NCBI GenBank assembly: GCA_052258065.1 | Contig: JBQQPY010000002.1 | Location: forward strand, 744,001 to 808,000 | Direction: 5' to 3' | Length of the DNA: 64,000 nt | Origin: JBQQPY01 sp052258065 | Lineage (GTDB): Bacteria > Pseudomonadota > Gammaproteobacteria > Enterobacterales > Enterobacteriaceae | In this document: in pieces, positions 19,624-28,080 of the stretch | How the letters are laid out: each line of letters begins with the position of its first letter | Numbering within the stretch: the stretch's first letter is position 1 | Made by a program: the position numbers and the translations under genes | Notes under the pieces: model-generated | Told to the model about the DNA's origin: nothing | Databases searched by the model: none | Seen by the model: the letters and a program-made list of their open reading frames with translations, nothing else

Positions 19624-20466
19624 TTATTCTGCCTGTGCCTGTACCTGTGCCTGTGCCTGTTGCTGATTTCTGTTTTCTAGCTCTATATAGGCCGCCGCCC
19701 ATCCGACGGCGAGGCCAGAATCATAGCGCAGATCTACGTAGCTTATGCGCTTATTATCGTTCAGAGCTTGCTGGAGAAGAACCGGATAAATCCTGATAAA
19801 ACGCTGTAGGCGCCTAGCTTGGTCGCCCTGACCCAGCTCCAGCGGGGTATCGTCTCTTAGCCTCAACTGCCACGAATGGCGGGCACTCATGCGGACCGCC
19901 TTGAGATGAAACTTGGCGGCCATGAGCATCTCATTCATGATGCGGTAGCCGGCAAAGACGTCTTGCTCGCTGCCTTCCGGTCCATAGAGCATCGGCAGGG
20001 GCTTATTGTCGATGCGCTCGGAAGGCGCGCTAAATACCGTGCCGCTGTCGTCCAGCAAATGTAAATCATTCCAGCGCGCGACCGGTACATATTCCACCAC
20101 GTGGATTTTCAACTCGTTTGGCCACTGTTTACGCACACTAACCTGCTTCATCCACGGCATGCATTCAATCTGCTGCTGAATGACGTTGACATCCTGCGTC
20201 ATAAAGGTGCCTAGGGCTCCCAGCGCCAGAATCGCTTTATGAATATCGTCATTAGTAGTGTAATGACGCTCTCCGGTCACTACTAGCCGGGACAGAGGCA
20301 GACGATGGGAGTCTTTCATCCAGCTGACAACCATCCAGGCGCCCCAGAGGATAGTGAAAAGGACCACAACTAGGAAGATCAGACCTGAAAGCTGGCTGCC
20401 GTTGCTACGTCTTGCAGCTTCTCTCTCGATCTCACTGTTGCGTACGTTTATCGCCGCCTGCGACAC
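19624..20466 (-). CDS. ftsQ: Cell division protein FtsQ
   Basis: Bitopic divisome protein linking FtsZ-side and periplasmic septal enzymes. GTG 20466 (VSQAAINVRNSE) matches the family start and is preceded by GGAG; the product has 280 residues. A transmembrane helix follows at about residues 25-47 (LSGLIFLVVVLFTILWGAWM), then the POTRA part (LVVTGERHYTTNDDI) and beta domain (RISYVDLRYDSGLAVGW). The C-terminus is a simple-sequence tail, QQQAQAQVQAQAE, encoded by about five hexamer repeats. ddlB, normally just upstream, is reduced to a scar. Confidence 0.95.
   Translation of the reverse strand: MSQAAINVRNSEIEREAARRSNGSQLSGLIFLVVVLFTILWGAWMVVSWMKDSHRLPLSRLVVTGERHYTTNDDIHKAILALGALGTFMTQDVNVIQQQIECMPWMKQVSVRKQWPNELKIHVVEYVPVARWNDLHLLDDSGTVFSAPSERIDNKPLPMLYGPEGSEQDVFAGYRIMNEMLMAAKFHLKAVRMSARHSWQLRLRDDTPLELGQGDQARRLQRFIRIYPVLLQQALNDNKRISYVDLRYDSGLAVGWAAAYIELENRNQQQAQAQVQAQAE
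19632..19661. repeat. ftsQ: Hexanucleotide tandem repeat in the ftsQ 3' end
   Basis: Five near-perfect CCTGTG units on the plus strand (one has A for G) encode the Gln-Ala tail of FtsQ. The repeat lies just before the ftsQ stop and covers the place where the ftsA ribosome site would be. It could change length by slippage in multiples of two residues without breaking the frame. Confidence 0.7.
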
Positions 20467-20534
20467 GTTAGGCAGCTCCCGTCGCGACAACCTTCGACAC
20501 ATCTCGGCATAGTTCGGCCTGCTTAACCATGATA
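20467..20534 (-). pseudogene. ddlB: Deletion scar of D-alanine-D-alanine ligase ddlB
   Basis: In E. coli ddlB (about 920 bp) lies between murC and ftsQ. Here only about 57 bp separate the murC stop from the ftsQ start. On the minus strand an ATG overlaps the murC end, as the ddlB start does in E. coli. The last bases before ftsQ (GTCGCGACGGGAGCTGCC then TAA) recall the ddlB 3' end. Only about 20 codons are left, so the middle has been deleted. Confidence 0.65.
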
Positions 20535-21995
20535 TCCATCGCTGGGCTGAGGCTGCAGCCTGCTATTAGCCAGTTTACGGGCGATTTTACCTACCGTGCC
20601 AGCACCCTGCATTAGCACCAAATCGTTATCCTCTAAGGCTTTCGCCAACGTCGTCAATAGCGCATCTATATCGGGTACTAAAATCGGCTCCATCTTGCCG
20701 CGCCCGCTTATGGTGCGGCACAGCGAGCAGCTATCGGCGCCGGGTATCGGCGCTTCGCCGGCAGGATAAACGTCCAGCATCAACAGGACATCTACACCAG
20801 ACAATACGTTGGCAAAGTCGTCGTATAAATCCCGCGTGCGCGTATAACGATGCGGCTGAAATACCATGACTAGCCGCTTGTCTGGCCAGCCCGCCCGCGC
20901 TGCTTTGATTGTGGCGTCTACCTCGGTTGGGTGGTGGCCGTAATCGTCAACCAGCATAACCTTGCCCTTTTTGCCGTTGACGTGCGTCAAATCATAGCGG
21001 CCCAAATCGTCAAATCGGCGGCCTGTCCCTTGAAATTTCAGCATCGCCTGTAAAATACTCTCGTCATTGATGCCATCTTCAATTGCCACCGCAATCGCCG
21101 CCACCGAATTCAGCGCGTTGTGCCGGCCTGGCGCATTGAGCTTTACGCGCAAATTTAGCTTATCCTGCTGCGTGACAGTAAAGCTCCCGCGCGCGCCGTC
21201 CTGGCGGTAATCGGTAATACGCAAATCGGCATCGTCGTTAAAGCCGTAGGTGGTAATCTGTCGTTCAACGCTGGGCAATAATTCGCGGATTATCGGATCG
21301 TCGATACACATCACTGCGCGACCGTAAAACGGCAAATTGTGTAGAAAGTCAATAAACGTCTGCCTTAAATTCTCAAAATTTCCTTGGTAAGTATCCATAT
21401 GGTCTGCTTCGATATTGGTGATAATAGCTACCATTGGTTGCAAATGCAGAAAAGAAGCGTCGCTTTCGTCAGCTTCAGCAATCAGGTAGCGACTGCAGCC
21501 CAGGCGGGCATGCACGCCGGCAGCTTTAACTAGGCCGCCGTTAACGAAGGTCGGGTCCAGTCCTGCTTCAGCGTAAATACTAGCCACCAGCGCGGTTGTG
21601 GTAGTTTTACCGTGGGTGCCAGCGATCGCGATACCGTAACGAAAACGCATCATCTCTGCCAACATTTCGGCGCGCTGAATCACTGGAATGCGCGCTTCTT
21701 TAGCTGCCAGAATTTCTGGGTTATCGGGAGCGATAGCGCTCGACACCACTACTACGCTGGCGTTACAGATATTCTGCGGGCAGTGATTAAAATATATCTG
21801 CGCGCCCAGGTCGATCAGCTGTTGCGTCACGGCATTTGGTGCCAGATCGGATCCGCTGATTTGGTAGCCCTCGTTTGCTAGCACTGCTGCAATGCCTCCC
21901 ATGCCAGCCCCGCCGATGCCAATAAAATGGATTTGCCTGACGCGGCGCATCTCGGGGACAAAAGTTCGCAGTTTAGCTAGTTTTTGTGTATTCAC
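20523..21995 (-). CDS. murC: UDP-N-acetylmuramate-L-alanine ligase
   Basis: Adds L-alanine to UDP-MurNAc, the first peptide step of peptidoglycan synthesis. The frame is open from 22361, but the conserved N-terminus (NTQKLAKLRTFVPEMRRVR) begins after the GTG at 21995. This gives 490 residues (E. coli 491) and avoids overlap with murG. Motifs: GIGGAGMGGIA, ATP loop GTHGKTTTT, EADESDASFL, DDYGHHPTE and FQPHRYTRT. It is 71 bp downstream of murG, and its 3' end touches the ddlB scar. Confidence 0.95.
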   Translation of the reverse strand: MNTQKLAKLRTFVPEMRRVRQIHFIGIGGAGMGGIAAVLANEGYQISGSDLAPNAVTQQLIDLGAQIYFNHCPQNICNASVVVVSSAIAPDNPEILAAKEARIPVIQRAEMLAEMMRFRYGIAIAGTHGKTTTTALVASIYAEAGLDPTFVNGGLVKAAGVHARLGCSRYLIAEADESDASFLHLQPMVAIITNIEADHMDTYQGNFENLRQTFIDFLHNLPFYGRAVMCIDDPIIRELLPSVERQITTYGFNDDADLRITDYRQDGARGSFTVTQQDKLNLRVKLNAPGRHNALNSVAAIAVAIEDGINDESILQAMLKFQGTGRRFDDLGRYDLTHVNGKKGKVMLVDDYGHHPTEVDATIKAARAGWPDKRLVMVFQPHRYTRTRDLYDDFANVLSGVDVLLMLDVYPAGEAPIPGADSCSLCRTISGRGKMEPILVPDIDALLTTLAKALEDNDLVLMQGAGTVGKIARKLANSRLQPQPSDGYHG

Positions 21996-22066
21996 ATTAT
22001 GATCGCTTAAATCAAAAAACGCTCTAGACGGCATGCCCAGCTCGTCCGGTCTTGTCTGCGCGCGGC

Positions 22067-23134
22067 TTAGATATCTACCGCTGCCGCTACTTCTAGCGCT
22101 ACCCGCTCTGTCGCGTCGGGAATTGCCGCCACCCTGGCACGTTTCGCCATGGTTAGCAGCGCAGGCCGATCCCACCCTGCTAGTACGTCGCTGACCCGCT
22201 CGGCGGTAAAGGCTGGCTGCTCTATGATTTTTGCCGCGCCAGCCTCCTCTAGCGGCCGCGCGTTCCAATACTGCTGACGATCTTTGTGCATAAACGGGAC
22301 AAACAGTGCCGGCAGACCGGCAGCGGCAATTTCGCTCACCGTCAGCGCGCCGGCACGACACACCGCTACATCGGCCCAGGCATAAGCGGCGACCATGTCG
22401 TCGATAAACTCCACCACCTTATACTGCGTCTGACCGGCCGCTGTATAGGCACGATTGACCTCCTCTATCGCCCCCTTGCCTACCTGATGCCACAGGTTCA
22501 AGGCGCCCGTCAAGCGGGCGGCAACCGCAGGCATAGTCTGATTCAGCACCTGCGCGCCTTGACTGCCGCCAATTACCAAGACCCGAATGGGGCCGGTGCG
22601 TTTAAAAAATCGCGCTTCGGGCGGCGGCAGCGCCAGTACCGTATAACGTACTGGATTACCCACCACATCCGCATGGGGAAACGCGCCGGGAAACGCCTGA
22701 AGTACTTTACAGGCAATTCTCGCCAAGCAGCGATTGGTTAGACCGGCGATGCCGTTCTGCTCATGTAGCACAACCGGGATGCCACAGCTCCAGGCAGCTA
22801 AACCGCCCGGACCTGAAACATAGCCACCCATCCCCAGCACTACATCCGGCCGCCAAGCACGCATCATTCGTCGCGCTTGATGCCAGGCGCGCCAGATTCG
22901 TACCGGCGCCATTAATTGCGCTTTAATGCCCTTGCCACGCAGGCCGCTGATGCAGATAAAATCAATATCGATGCCGTACTGCGGCACCAAACTGGCTTCA
23001 ATGCGATCGGAGGTACCGAGCCAGCGAACCTGCCAGCCCTGTGCTATCAGGTAATGCGCAACCGCCAATCCCGGGAATACATGTCCACCGCTACCGCCTG
23101 CCATTACCATCAGCCGCTTGGTCTTTTCAGTCAT
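22067..23134 (-). CDS. murG: Lipid II synthase (UDP-GlcNAc transferase) MurG
   Basis: Transfers GlcNAc onto lipid I at the inner face of the membrane, making lipid II. The 355 residues equal E. coli MurG. The glycine-rich loop GGSGGHVFPG is near residue 14, a second (GGSQGAQVLNQ) sits in the C-terminal Rossmann fold, and the donor site includes CRAGALTVSEIAAAG. Its ATG overlaps the ftsW stop by 4 bp (ATGA), so the genes are coupled. Confidence 0.97.
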   Translation of the reverse strand: MTEKTKRLMVMAGGSGGHVFPGLAVAHYLIAQGWQVRWLGTSDRIEASLVPQYGIDIDFICISGLRGKGIKAQLMAPVRIWRAWHQARRMMRAWRPDVVLGMGGYVSGPGGLAAWSCGIPVVLHEQNGIAGLTNRCLARIACKVLQAFPGAFPHADVVGNPVRYTVLALPPPEARFFKRTGPIRVLVIGGSQGAQVLNQTMPAVAARLTGALNLWHQVGKGAIEEVNRAYTAAGQTQYKVVEFIDDMVAAYAWADVAVCRAGALTVSEIAAAGLPALFVPFMHKDRQQYWNARPLEEAGAAKIIEQPAFTAERVSDVLAGWDRPALLTMAKRARVAAIPDATERVALEVAAAVDI

Positions 23135-24318
23135 CGCGGTCCTTTCGCGAAAGCCTGTGCCTGAGCTAAACGCGTCTCAAAATCTACTCTCAGCAGCAGT
23201 ACAACTGCCGTTGACATAATCAGCAGGCTAGATCCACCATAGCTGATTAATGGTAGCGTTAAACCTTTCGTAGGCAGCATTCCCGCGGTAGCGCCCACGT
23301 TAATTAGTGCTTGGAAGCTGAACCAGATACCAATGGCACAAGCCAGGAAACCGGAAAAGCGCTGCTCGATTGCCAGCGCTTTGCGGCCGATGGACATCGC
23401 GCGGAACGCGACTAAAAAGATCATTAGCAGCGTCAGCACTACGCCAAAATAACCCAGCTCTTCGCCTAAAATAGCGAAAATAAAGTCGGTATGGGCTTCC
23501 GGCAAATACTCCAGTTTTTGTATTGAATTGCCGAGACCCTGCCCCCAAAACTTGCCGCGGCCAAACGCCATCAGCGATTGGGTCAGCTGATAGCCGCTGC
23601 CGAAGGGATCATCCCATGGGTTCCAGAATGAGGTTACGCGCCGTATACGGTAAGGCTCAGCGATAATAAGCAACACGACCGCAAAAATGCCAGAACCAAT
23701 AATGGATAAAAATTGCCACAGCTTCGCCCCGGCCAGGAACAGCATCGCCAGGGTAGTGACAAACAGTACTACTACGGTTCCCAGGTCAGGCTGCGCCAGC
23801 AGCAATACCGCTAGCAGCATAATCACGCTCATAGGTTTACAAAATCCCCAGAAATTAGTACGCACTTCCTCTACTTTGCGAACCAGATAATCAGCCAGAT
23901 AGCAAAACAACGCCAGCTTAGATAATTCTGCCGGCTGGATCCGCAGCGGGCCGAGCGCAATCCAGCGCGATGCGCCGTTGACTGAACTGCCAACCACCAG
24001 CACTACGAGCAACATTGACAGTGTGACAAGCAACATCACCGAGCTGTAGCGCTGCCAGACTGCTATAGGGATCCTAAGCGTTATCAGCGACAGAAAAAAC
24101 GCCAAACTGAGGTAAAAAGCATCACGCTTGGCGAAATAAAACGGATCGCTCAACAGGCGCTCACCGATTGACATCGATGCCGATGTAACCATTACAAAAC
24201 CCATAAAAGTCAGCCCCAGTGTCAGCCACAGCAGCGGGCGGTCATACAGAATATGGGTCGGCGACTCCGACTGGAGTGCCTTCAAGCGTAGAATTAATCC
24301 TAGACCGAAAATGCGCAT
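23131..24318 (-). CDS. ftsW: Septal peptidoglycan glycosyltransferase FtsW
   Basis: SEDS-family polymerase working with FtsI at the division septum. The 395-residue polytopic protein is slightly shorter at its N-terminus than E. coli FtsW (414) but keeps all hydrophobic segments. Conserved SEDS stretches are present: LLLAQPDLGTVVVLF, WNPWDDPFGSGYQLTQS, LPEAHTDFIFA and the C-terminal LISYGGSSL. Its ATG shares one base with the murD stop and its 3' end overlaps murG. Confidence 0.96.
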   Translation of the reverse strand: MRIFGLGLILRLKALQSESPTHILYDRPLLWLTLGLTFMGFVMVTSASMSIGERLLSDPFYFAKRDAFYLSLAFFLSLITLRIPIAVWQRYSSVMLLVTLSMLLVVLVVGSSVNGASRWIALGPLRIQPAELSKLALFCYLADYLVRKVEEVRTNFWGFCKPMSVIMLLAVLLLAQPDLGTVVVLFVTTLAMLFLAGAKLWQFLSIIGSGIFAVVLLIIAEPYRIRRVTSFWNPWDDPFGSGYQLTQSLMAFGRGKFWGQGLGNSIQKLEYLPEAHTDFIFAILGEELGYFGVVLTLLMIFLVAFRAMSIGRKALAIEQRFSGFLACAIGIWFSFQALINVGATAGMLPTKGLTLPLISYGGSSLLIMSTAVVLLLRVDFETRLAQAQAFAKGPR

Positions 24319-25634
24319 CAGCCCACCTCCCTCGCCAAGCGCGTGAAGACTTCTCCGCGTACTTCAAAATTTCTAAACTGGTCTACGCTAGCACAAGCCG
24401 GAGACAGCAGCACCAGATCCCCCGCTCTTACTCGCGTCCCGATGATACGCATCGCCTGCTCTAGCGTTTGAGTGAGCGTCGTGGCGTCGGTACGCAGGGA
24501 AGCTAGCGAGGCGCTGTCCTGACCGAAACAATACAGCTGCACCCGGCTACCCTGCACAAAAGAGGCCAGCGGCGTGAAATCAGCGGATTTTCCATCACCA
24601 CCCAGCAGAAGATGCAACGTACCCGCAACTGCTAGCCCCTTCAACGCAGCTTCTGTGCTAGCCACATTGGTCGCTTTAGAATCGTTAATCCAACGCACGC
24701 CGTAGCGGTGATGCACTAGCGAAAAGCGATGTGCCAGACCGCGAAACCGCCGCAGGGCCGCCAAGCTAGCCAGGCGCGGAATACCTATAGCGTCCGCCAG
24801 CGCAAGCGCAGCCAGAGCATTAATGTAATTATGTCTTCCGCCAACAGTCATTTCACCGCAGTCTAACAGCGGTTCACCGCGCGCCATTAACCAGGTTTTT
24901 CCCATGCGTTGGTTAAAATAATAGTCGCCGCGCTCGACGCCGAAGCTGATACAGCGCTCGTTATGTCCGCTTACCGGCAGAGTGAGCGCATCGTCCGTGT
25001 TGACCACACACACCGCCGCATCGTAATAAATTTTTAATTTGGCAGTCTGGTACTGTTGTAGGCCAAGCGGATAACGGTTCATATGGTCTTCGCTAATATT
25101 GAGCACGGTCGCAGCCGCCGCTTTGAGGCTATGGGTGGTTTCCAGTTGGAAACTAGACAGCTCCAGAACATACAACTGATAGGGCACTTTGAGCAACATC
25201 AGCGCTGGCAGGCCTATATTACCGCCAATGCCCACTTTCCAGCCAGCGCCGGCGGCCATTTCGCCTACCATGCTAGTGACAGTGCTTTTACCGTTAGAGC
25301 CGGTTATCGCCACTACTGGCGCCTTCGCCGCGCGGGCGAACAGCTCAATATCGCTGACAATAGCGATGCTGGATTCCGCCGCCGCGGCAAACGCGGGATG
25401 CGCAAGGGGAATGCCAGGGCTGACAACGATCAGCGTAGCGTCGAGTAGCCACGCTTCGTTCAGCGATCCCAGGTGGCGCGGTACATCGACTGGCAACTTT
25501 TCCAAGCCTGGCGGTGTGAATCGTGTATCTATAACCCGCGGCATCACACCGCGGCTACGAAAGAAGTCAACGCAGGAAAGTCCGGTCAGCCCCAGCCCGA
25601 CAATGACCACCTGTTCACCTTGATAGTCATTCAT
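24318..25634 (-). CDS. murD: UDP-N-acetylmuramoylalanine-D-glutamate ligase
   Basis: Adds D-glutamate to UDP-MurNAc-L-Ala. The 438 residues equal E. coli MurD. The ATP loop GSNGKSTVTSM is near residue 112, followed by LELSSFQLETT, NISEDHMNRY, the Mur-ligase WINDSKATN segment and LLLGGDGKSADF. It starts 2 bp after mraY ends and is coupled to ftsW. No sign of damage. Confidence 0.97.
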   Translation of the reverse strand: MNDYQGEQVVIVGLGLTGLSCVDFFRSRGVMPRVIDTRFTPPGLEKLPVDVPRHLGSLNEAWLLDATLIVVSPGIPLAHPAFAAAAESSIAIVSDIELFARAAKAPVVAITGSNGKSTVTSMVGEMAAGAGWKVGIGGNIGLPALMLLKVPYQLYVLELSSFQLETTHSLKAAAATVLNISEDHMNRYPLGLQQYQTAKLKIYYDAAVCVVNTDDALTLPVSGHNERCISFGVERGDYYFNQRMGKTWLMARGEPLLDCGEMTVGGRHNYINALAALALADAIGIPRLASLAALRRFRGLAHRFSLVHHRYGVRWINDSKATNVASTEAALKGLAVAGTLHLLLGGDGKSADFTPLASFVQGSRVQLYCFGQDSASLASLRTDATTLTQTLEQAMRIIGTRVRAGDLVLLSPACASVDQFRNFEVRGEVFTRLAREVG

Positions 25635-25636
25635 GA

Positions 25637-26719
25637 TTAGCGTACCTTAAGCGTCGCCAGTCCGATGAGGACCAGTATCAGCGAAATTATCCAGAAACGA
25701 ACGATAACACGCGGCTCTGGCCAGCCTTTTAATTCATAATGGTGATGAATGGGCGCCATACGGAAAATGCGCTGACCGCGCAATTTGAACGATCCTACTT
25801 GTAAAATTACCGACAGGGTTTCAAGTACGAACACTCCTCCCATAATCAGAAGTAAAAATTCTTGGCGTAGTAGTATGGCGATAGTCCCGAGCGCGCCGCC
25901 TAGCGCTAACGAGCCGACGTCACCCATAAATACCTGTGCTGGATAGGTATTGAACCACAAAAATCCTAGACCAGCGCCAACAATTGCCGTACACACCACC
26001 ATCAGCTCCCCGACGAAGCGCACATAGGGAATATGCAGGTAGCCCGCAAAATTTATGTTACCGGTCGCCCACGCTACCAGAGCTAGGCCGGCAGCAACGA
26101 ACACCGTCGGCATAATCGCTAATCCATCTAGACCGTCTGTTAGATTGACCGCGTTGCTAGTGCCGACGATAACGAAGTAGGCTAAAAACACATACCACAA
26201 CCCTAGCTGGGGCATAATGTCTTTAAAAAACGGAACAACTAGCTGGGTCGCCGACGTATCTTTCTCCAGGGCGAAGATGGTGAATGCCACCGCGAGCGCT
26301 ATCATCGACTGCCAGAAATATTTCCATCGAGCAATAAGCCCTTTGGTGTCTTTGCGCACTACTTTGCAATAGTCATCGATAAAGCCCACAATACCGTAAC
26401 CAAGCAAAACAAACAGCACGCACCAAACATAGAGATTGGACGGATAGGCCCACATCATCACTGAAATCGTGATTGACGCGAGAATCATCAACCCGCCCAT
26501 GGTCGGCGTACCGCGCTTACTGAAATGCGACTCTGGGCCGTCACTGCGCACAACTTGCCTAATTTGCAGTTTTTGCAACCAGGCAATAAGACGACGCCCC
26601 ATCCACAGCGATAGGAATAAGGCGGTCAGCAGACTGACGATAGCGCGGAACGTCAGATAAGAAAAAACATTAAACCCCGAATGAAATTTAACTAAATATT
26701 CAGCCAGCCAAACTAACAT
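25637..26719 (-). CDS. mraY: Phospho-N-acetylmuramoyl-pentapeptide-transferase MraY
   Basis: Integral membrane enzyme that forms lipid I from UDP-MurNAc-pentapeptide and undecaprenyl phosphate. The 360 residues equal the E. coli protein. It has about ten hydrophobic helices and the motifs SKRGTPTMGG, FIDDYCKV (catalytic Asp pair), NLTDGLDGLA, GDVGSLALGG and PIHHHYELKGW. Its start overlaps the murF 3' end by 7 bp. Confidence 0.97.
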   Translation of the reverse strand: MLVWLAEYLVKFHSGFNVFSYLTFRAIVSLLTALFLSLWMGRRLIAWLQKLQIRQVVRSDGPESHFSKRGTPTMGGLMILASITISVMMWAYPSNLYVWCVLFVLLGYGIVGFIDDYCKVVRKDTKGLIARWKYFWQSMIALAVAFTIFALEKDTSATQLVVPFFKDIMPQLGLWYVFLAYFVIVGTSNAVNLTDGLDGLAIMPTVFVAAGLALVAWATGNINFAGYLHIPYVRFVGELMVVCTAIVGAGLGFLWFNTYPAQVFMGDVGSLALGGALGTIAILLRQEFLLLIMGGVFVLETLSVILQVGSFKLRGQRIFRMAPIHHHYELKGWPEPRVIVRFWIISLILVLIGLATLKVR

Positions 26720-28080
26720 GGTGCTTTCTCCTGCAACGCACGCACCACTTGCGCCATTGAAGCACTATGTGAACCCTTAACTAATACAGTCATTACCGGC
26801 TGCTCTGACAACAACTGCACAAGACGGGCGATAAGCGCTGGTTTGTTCTGAAAATGCTCGCCCCGGCCGCCGGTTTCACCGATAAGGTGACTGAGAGTAC
26901 CGATGCTTAATACTTTGTCGATACCGGCCAGGGCAACGACTTTGCCTGCCTGACGATGGCACTCGGCAGCCTCATTGCCCAACTCTGCCATATCGCCCAC
27001 TACCATCACCCGGTATCCCGGCATATCTGCCAGTACCTGCGCGGCGGCGCTTATAGAGCCAACGTTAGCATTATAACTATCGTCCAGCAGCAACTGCCTG
27101 GCGCCTAGCGTGATGGGGAACAGTCGTCCCGGCATCGCCTTGAGCTGCGCTAAACCGGCGGCAAGTGCGGGTAGTCCTGCCCCAACCGACAGCGCCAACG
27201 CACTAGCGGCCAAGGCATTGGCGATATTGTGCTGTCCAGGAAGCGGCAGCCGAACCGCGCATTCCCCTTGCGGGCTGTTCAGGATAAAGCGCTCCCCTTG
27301 CTGATCGCTTACGATGTCCCTGGCAAAAAAATCTACGCCCTCGGATGAGTGTACGGCGAAACGCCAGACCGCTTTTTGGCCTAACACCTGTTGCCAGTGA
27401 AGCCAATCGTGGCTATCAAAATTAAGGATGCCTCGGCCCTTATCCTGCAATCCAGAGAAGATTTCGCCCTTGGCCTGCGCGACCCCCGACAGTGAACCGA
27501 ACCCAGCCAGATGCGCCGCGGAAAGGTTGTTTACCAGCGCGGTTTCCGGCTGCACCAACTCGGTTGTCCAGGCAATCTCGCCGAGATGATTAGCGCCAAG
27601 CTCGATAACCGCGAAATCATGCTCCGGCGTCAGACGCAGCAGCGTCAGGGGGACGCCGATATCGTTATTGAAATTTCCCTCGGTCGCCAGCACTTGCCCG
27701 CACTGGCGTAGGATTGCGGCGGTCATCTCCTTCACCGAAGTTTTGCCGGAGGACCCCGTCAGGGCTACAACCCGCACCGAAAGCTGCTGGCGCACCCAGG
27801 CGCCCAATTGCCCTAGCGCGCGGCGGGTATCAGCGACAATTAGCTGCGGCACATCCAGCGGCAGCCGGCGCTTAACAAGCAGCGCTACGGCGCCGGCCGA
27901 GACTGCCTGCTCGGCGAAATCATGCGCGTCGAACTGCTCGCCCTTCAACATGACAAACAAGCTGCTTTTAGCAGCACTAGTGACCCTCGAGTCGGTGACA
28001 ACAGCCAAGATAGCACAATCGTTACCCACGCGTTCGGCGTTAAGCACCGGTGCGATAGCGCTAAGAGTAAAGGGGATCAT
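26713..28080 (-). CDS. murF: UDP-MurNAc-tripeptide D-alanyl-D-alanine ligase
   Basis: Adds the D-Ala-D-Ala dipeptide to complete the muramyl pentapeptide. The 455 residues keep the ATP loop GSSGKTSVKEM, the EGNFNNDIGVPLTLL stretch, IELGANHLGEI and DSYNANVGS. It overlaps murE by 4 bp. Its dipeptide substrate would come from Ddl, yet ddlB is deleted in this cluster, so another ligase or an outside source must supply it if MurF works. Confidence 0.96.
   Translation of the reverse strand: MIPFTLSAIAPVLNAERVGNDCAILAVVTDSRVTSAAKSSLFVMLKGEQFDAHDFAEQAVSAGAVALLVKRRLPLDVPQLIVADTRRALGQLGAWVRQQLSVRVVALTGSSGKTSVKEMTAAILRQCGQVLATEGNFNNDIGVPLTLLRLTPEHDFAVIELGANHLGEIAWTTELVQPETALVNNLSAAHLAGFGSLSGVAQAKGEIFSGLQDKGRGILNFDSHDWLHWQQVLGQKAVWRFAVHSSEGVDFFARDIVSDQQGERFILNSPQGECAVRLPLPGQHNIANALAASALALSVGAGLPALAAGLAQLKAMPGRLFPITLGARQLLLDDSYNANVGSISAAAQVLADMPGYRVMVVGDMAELGNEAAECHRQAGKVVALAGIDKVLSIGTLSHLIGETGGRGEHFQNKPALIARLVQLLSEQPVMTVLVKGSHSASMAQVVRALQEKAPC

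Noticed and set aside
21996..22361. 122-residue N-terminal extension of MurC
   Set aside because: It overlaps the murG 3' end out of frame, is arginine-rich shadow sequence, and homology starts at GTG 21995.
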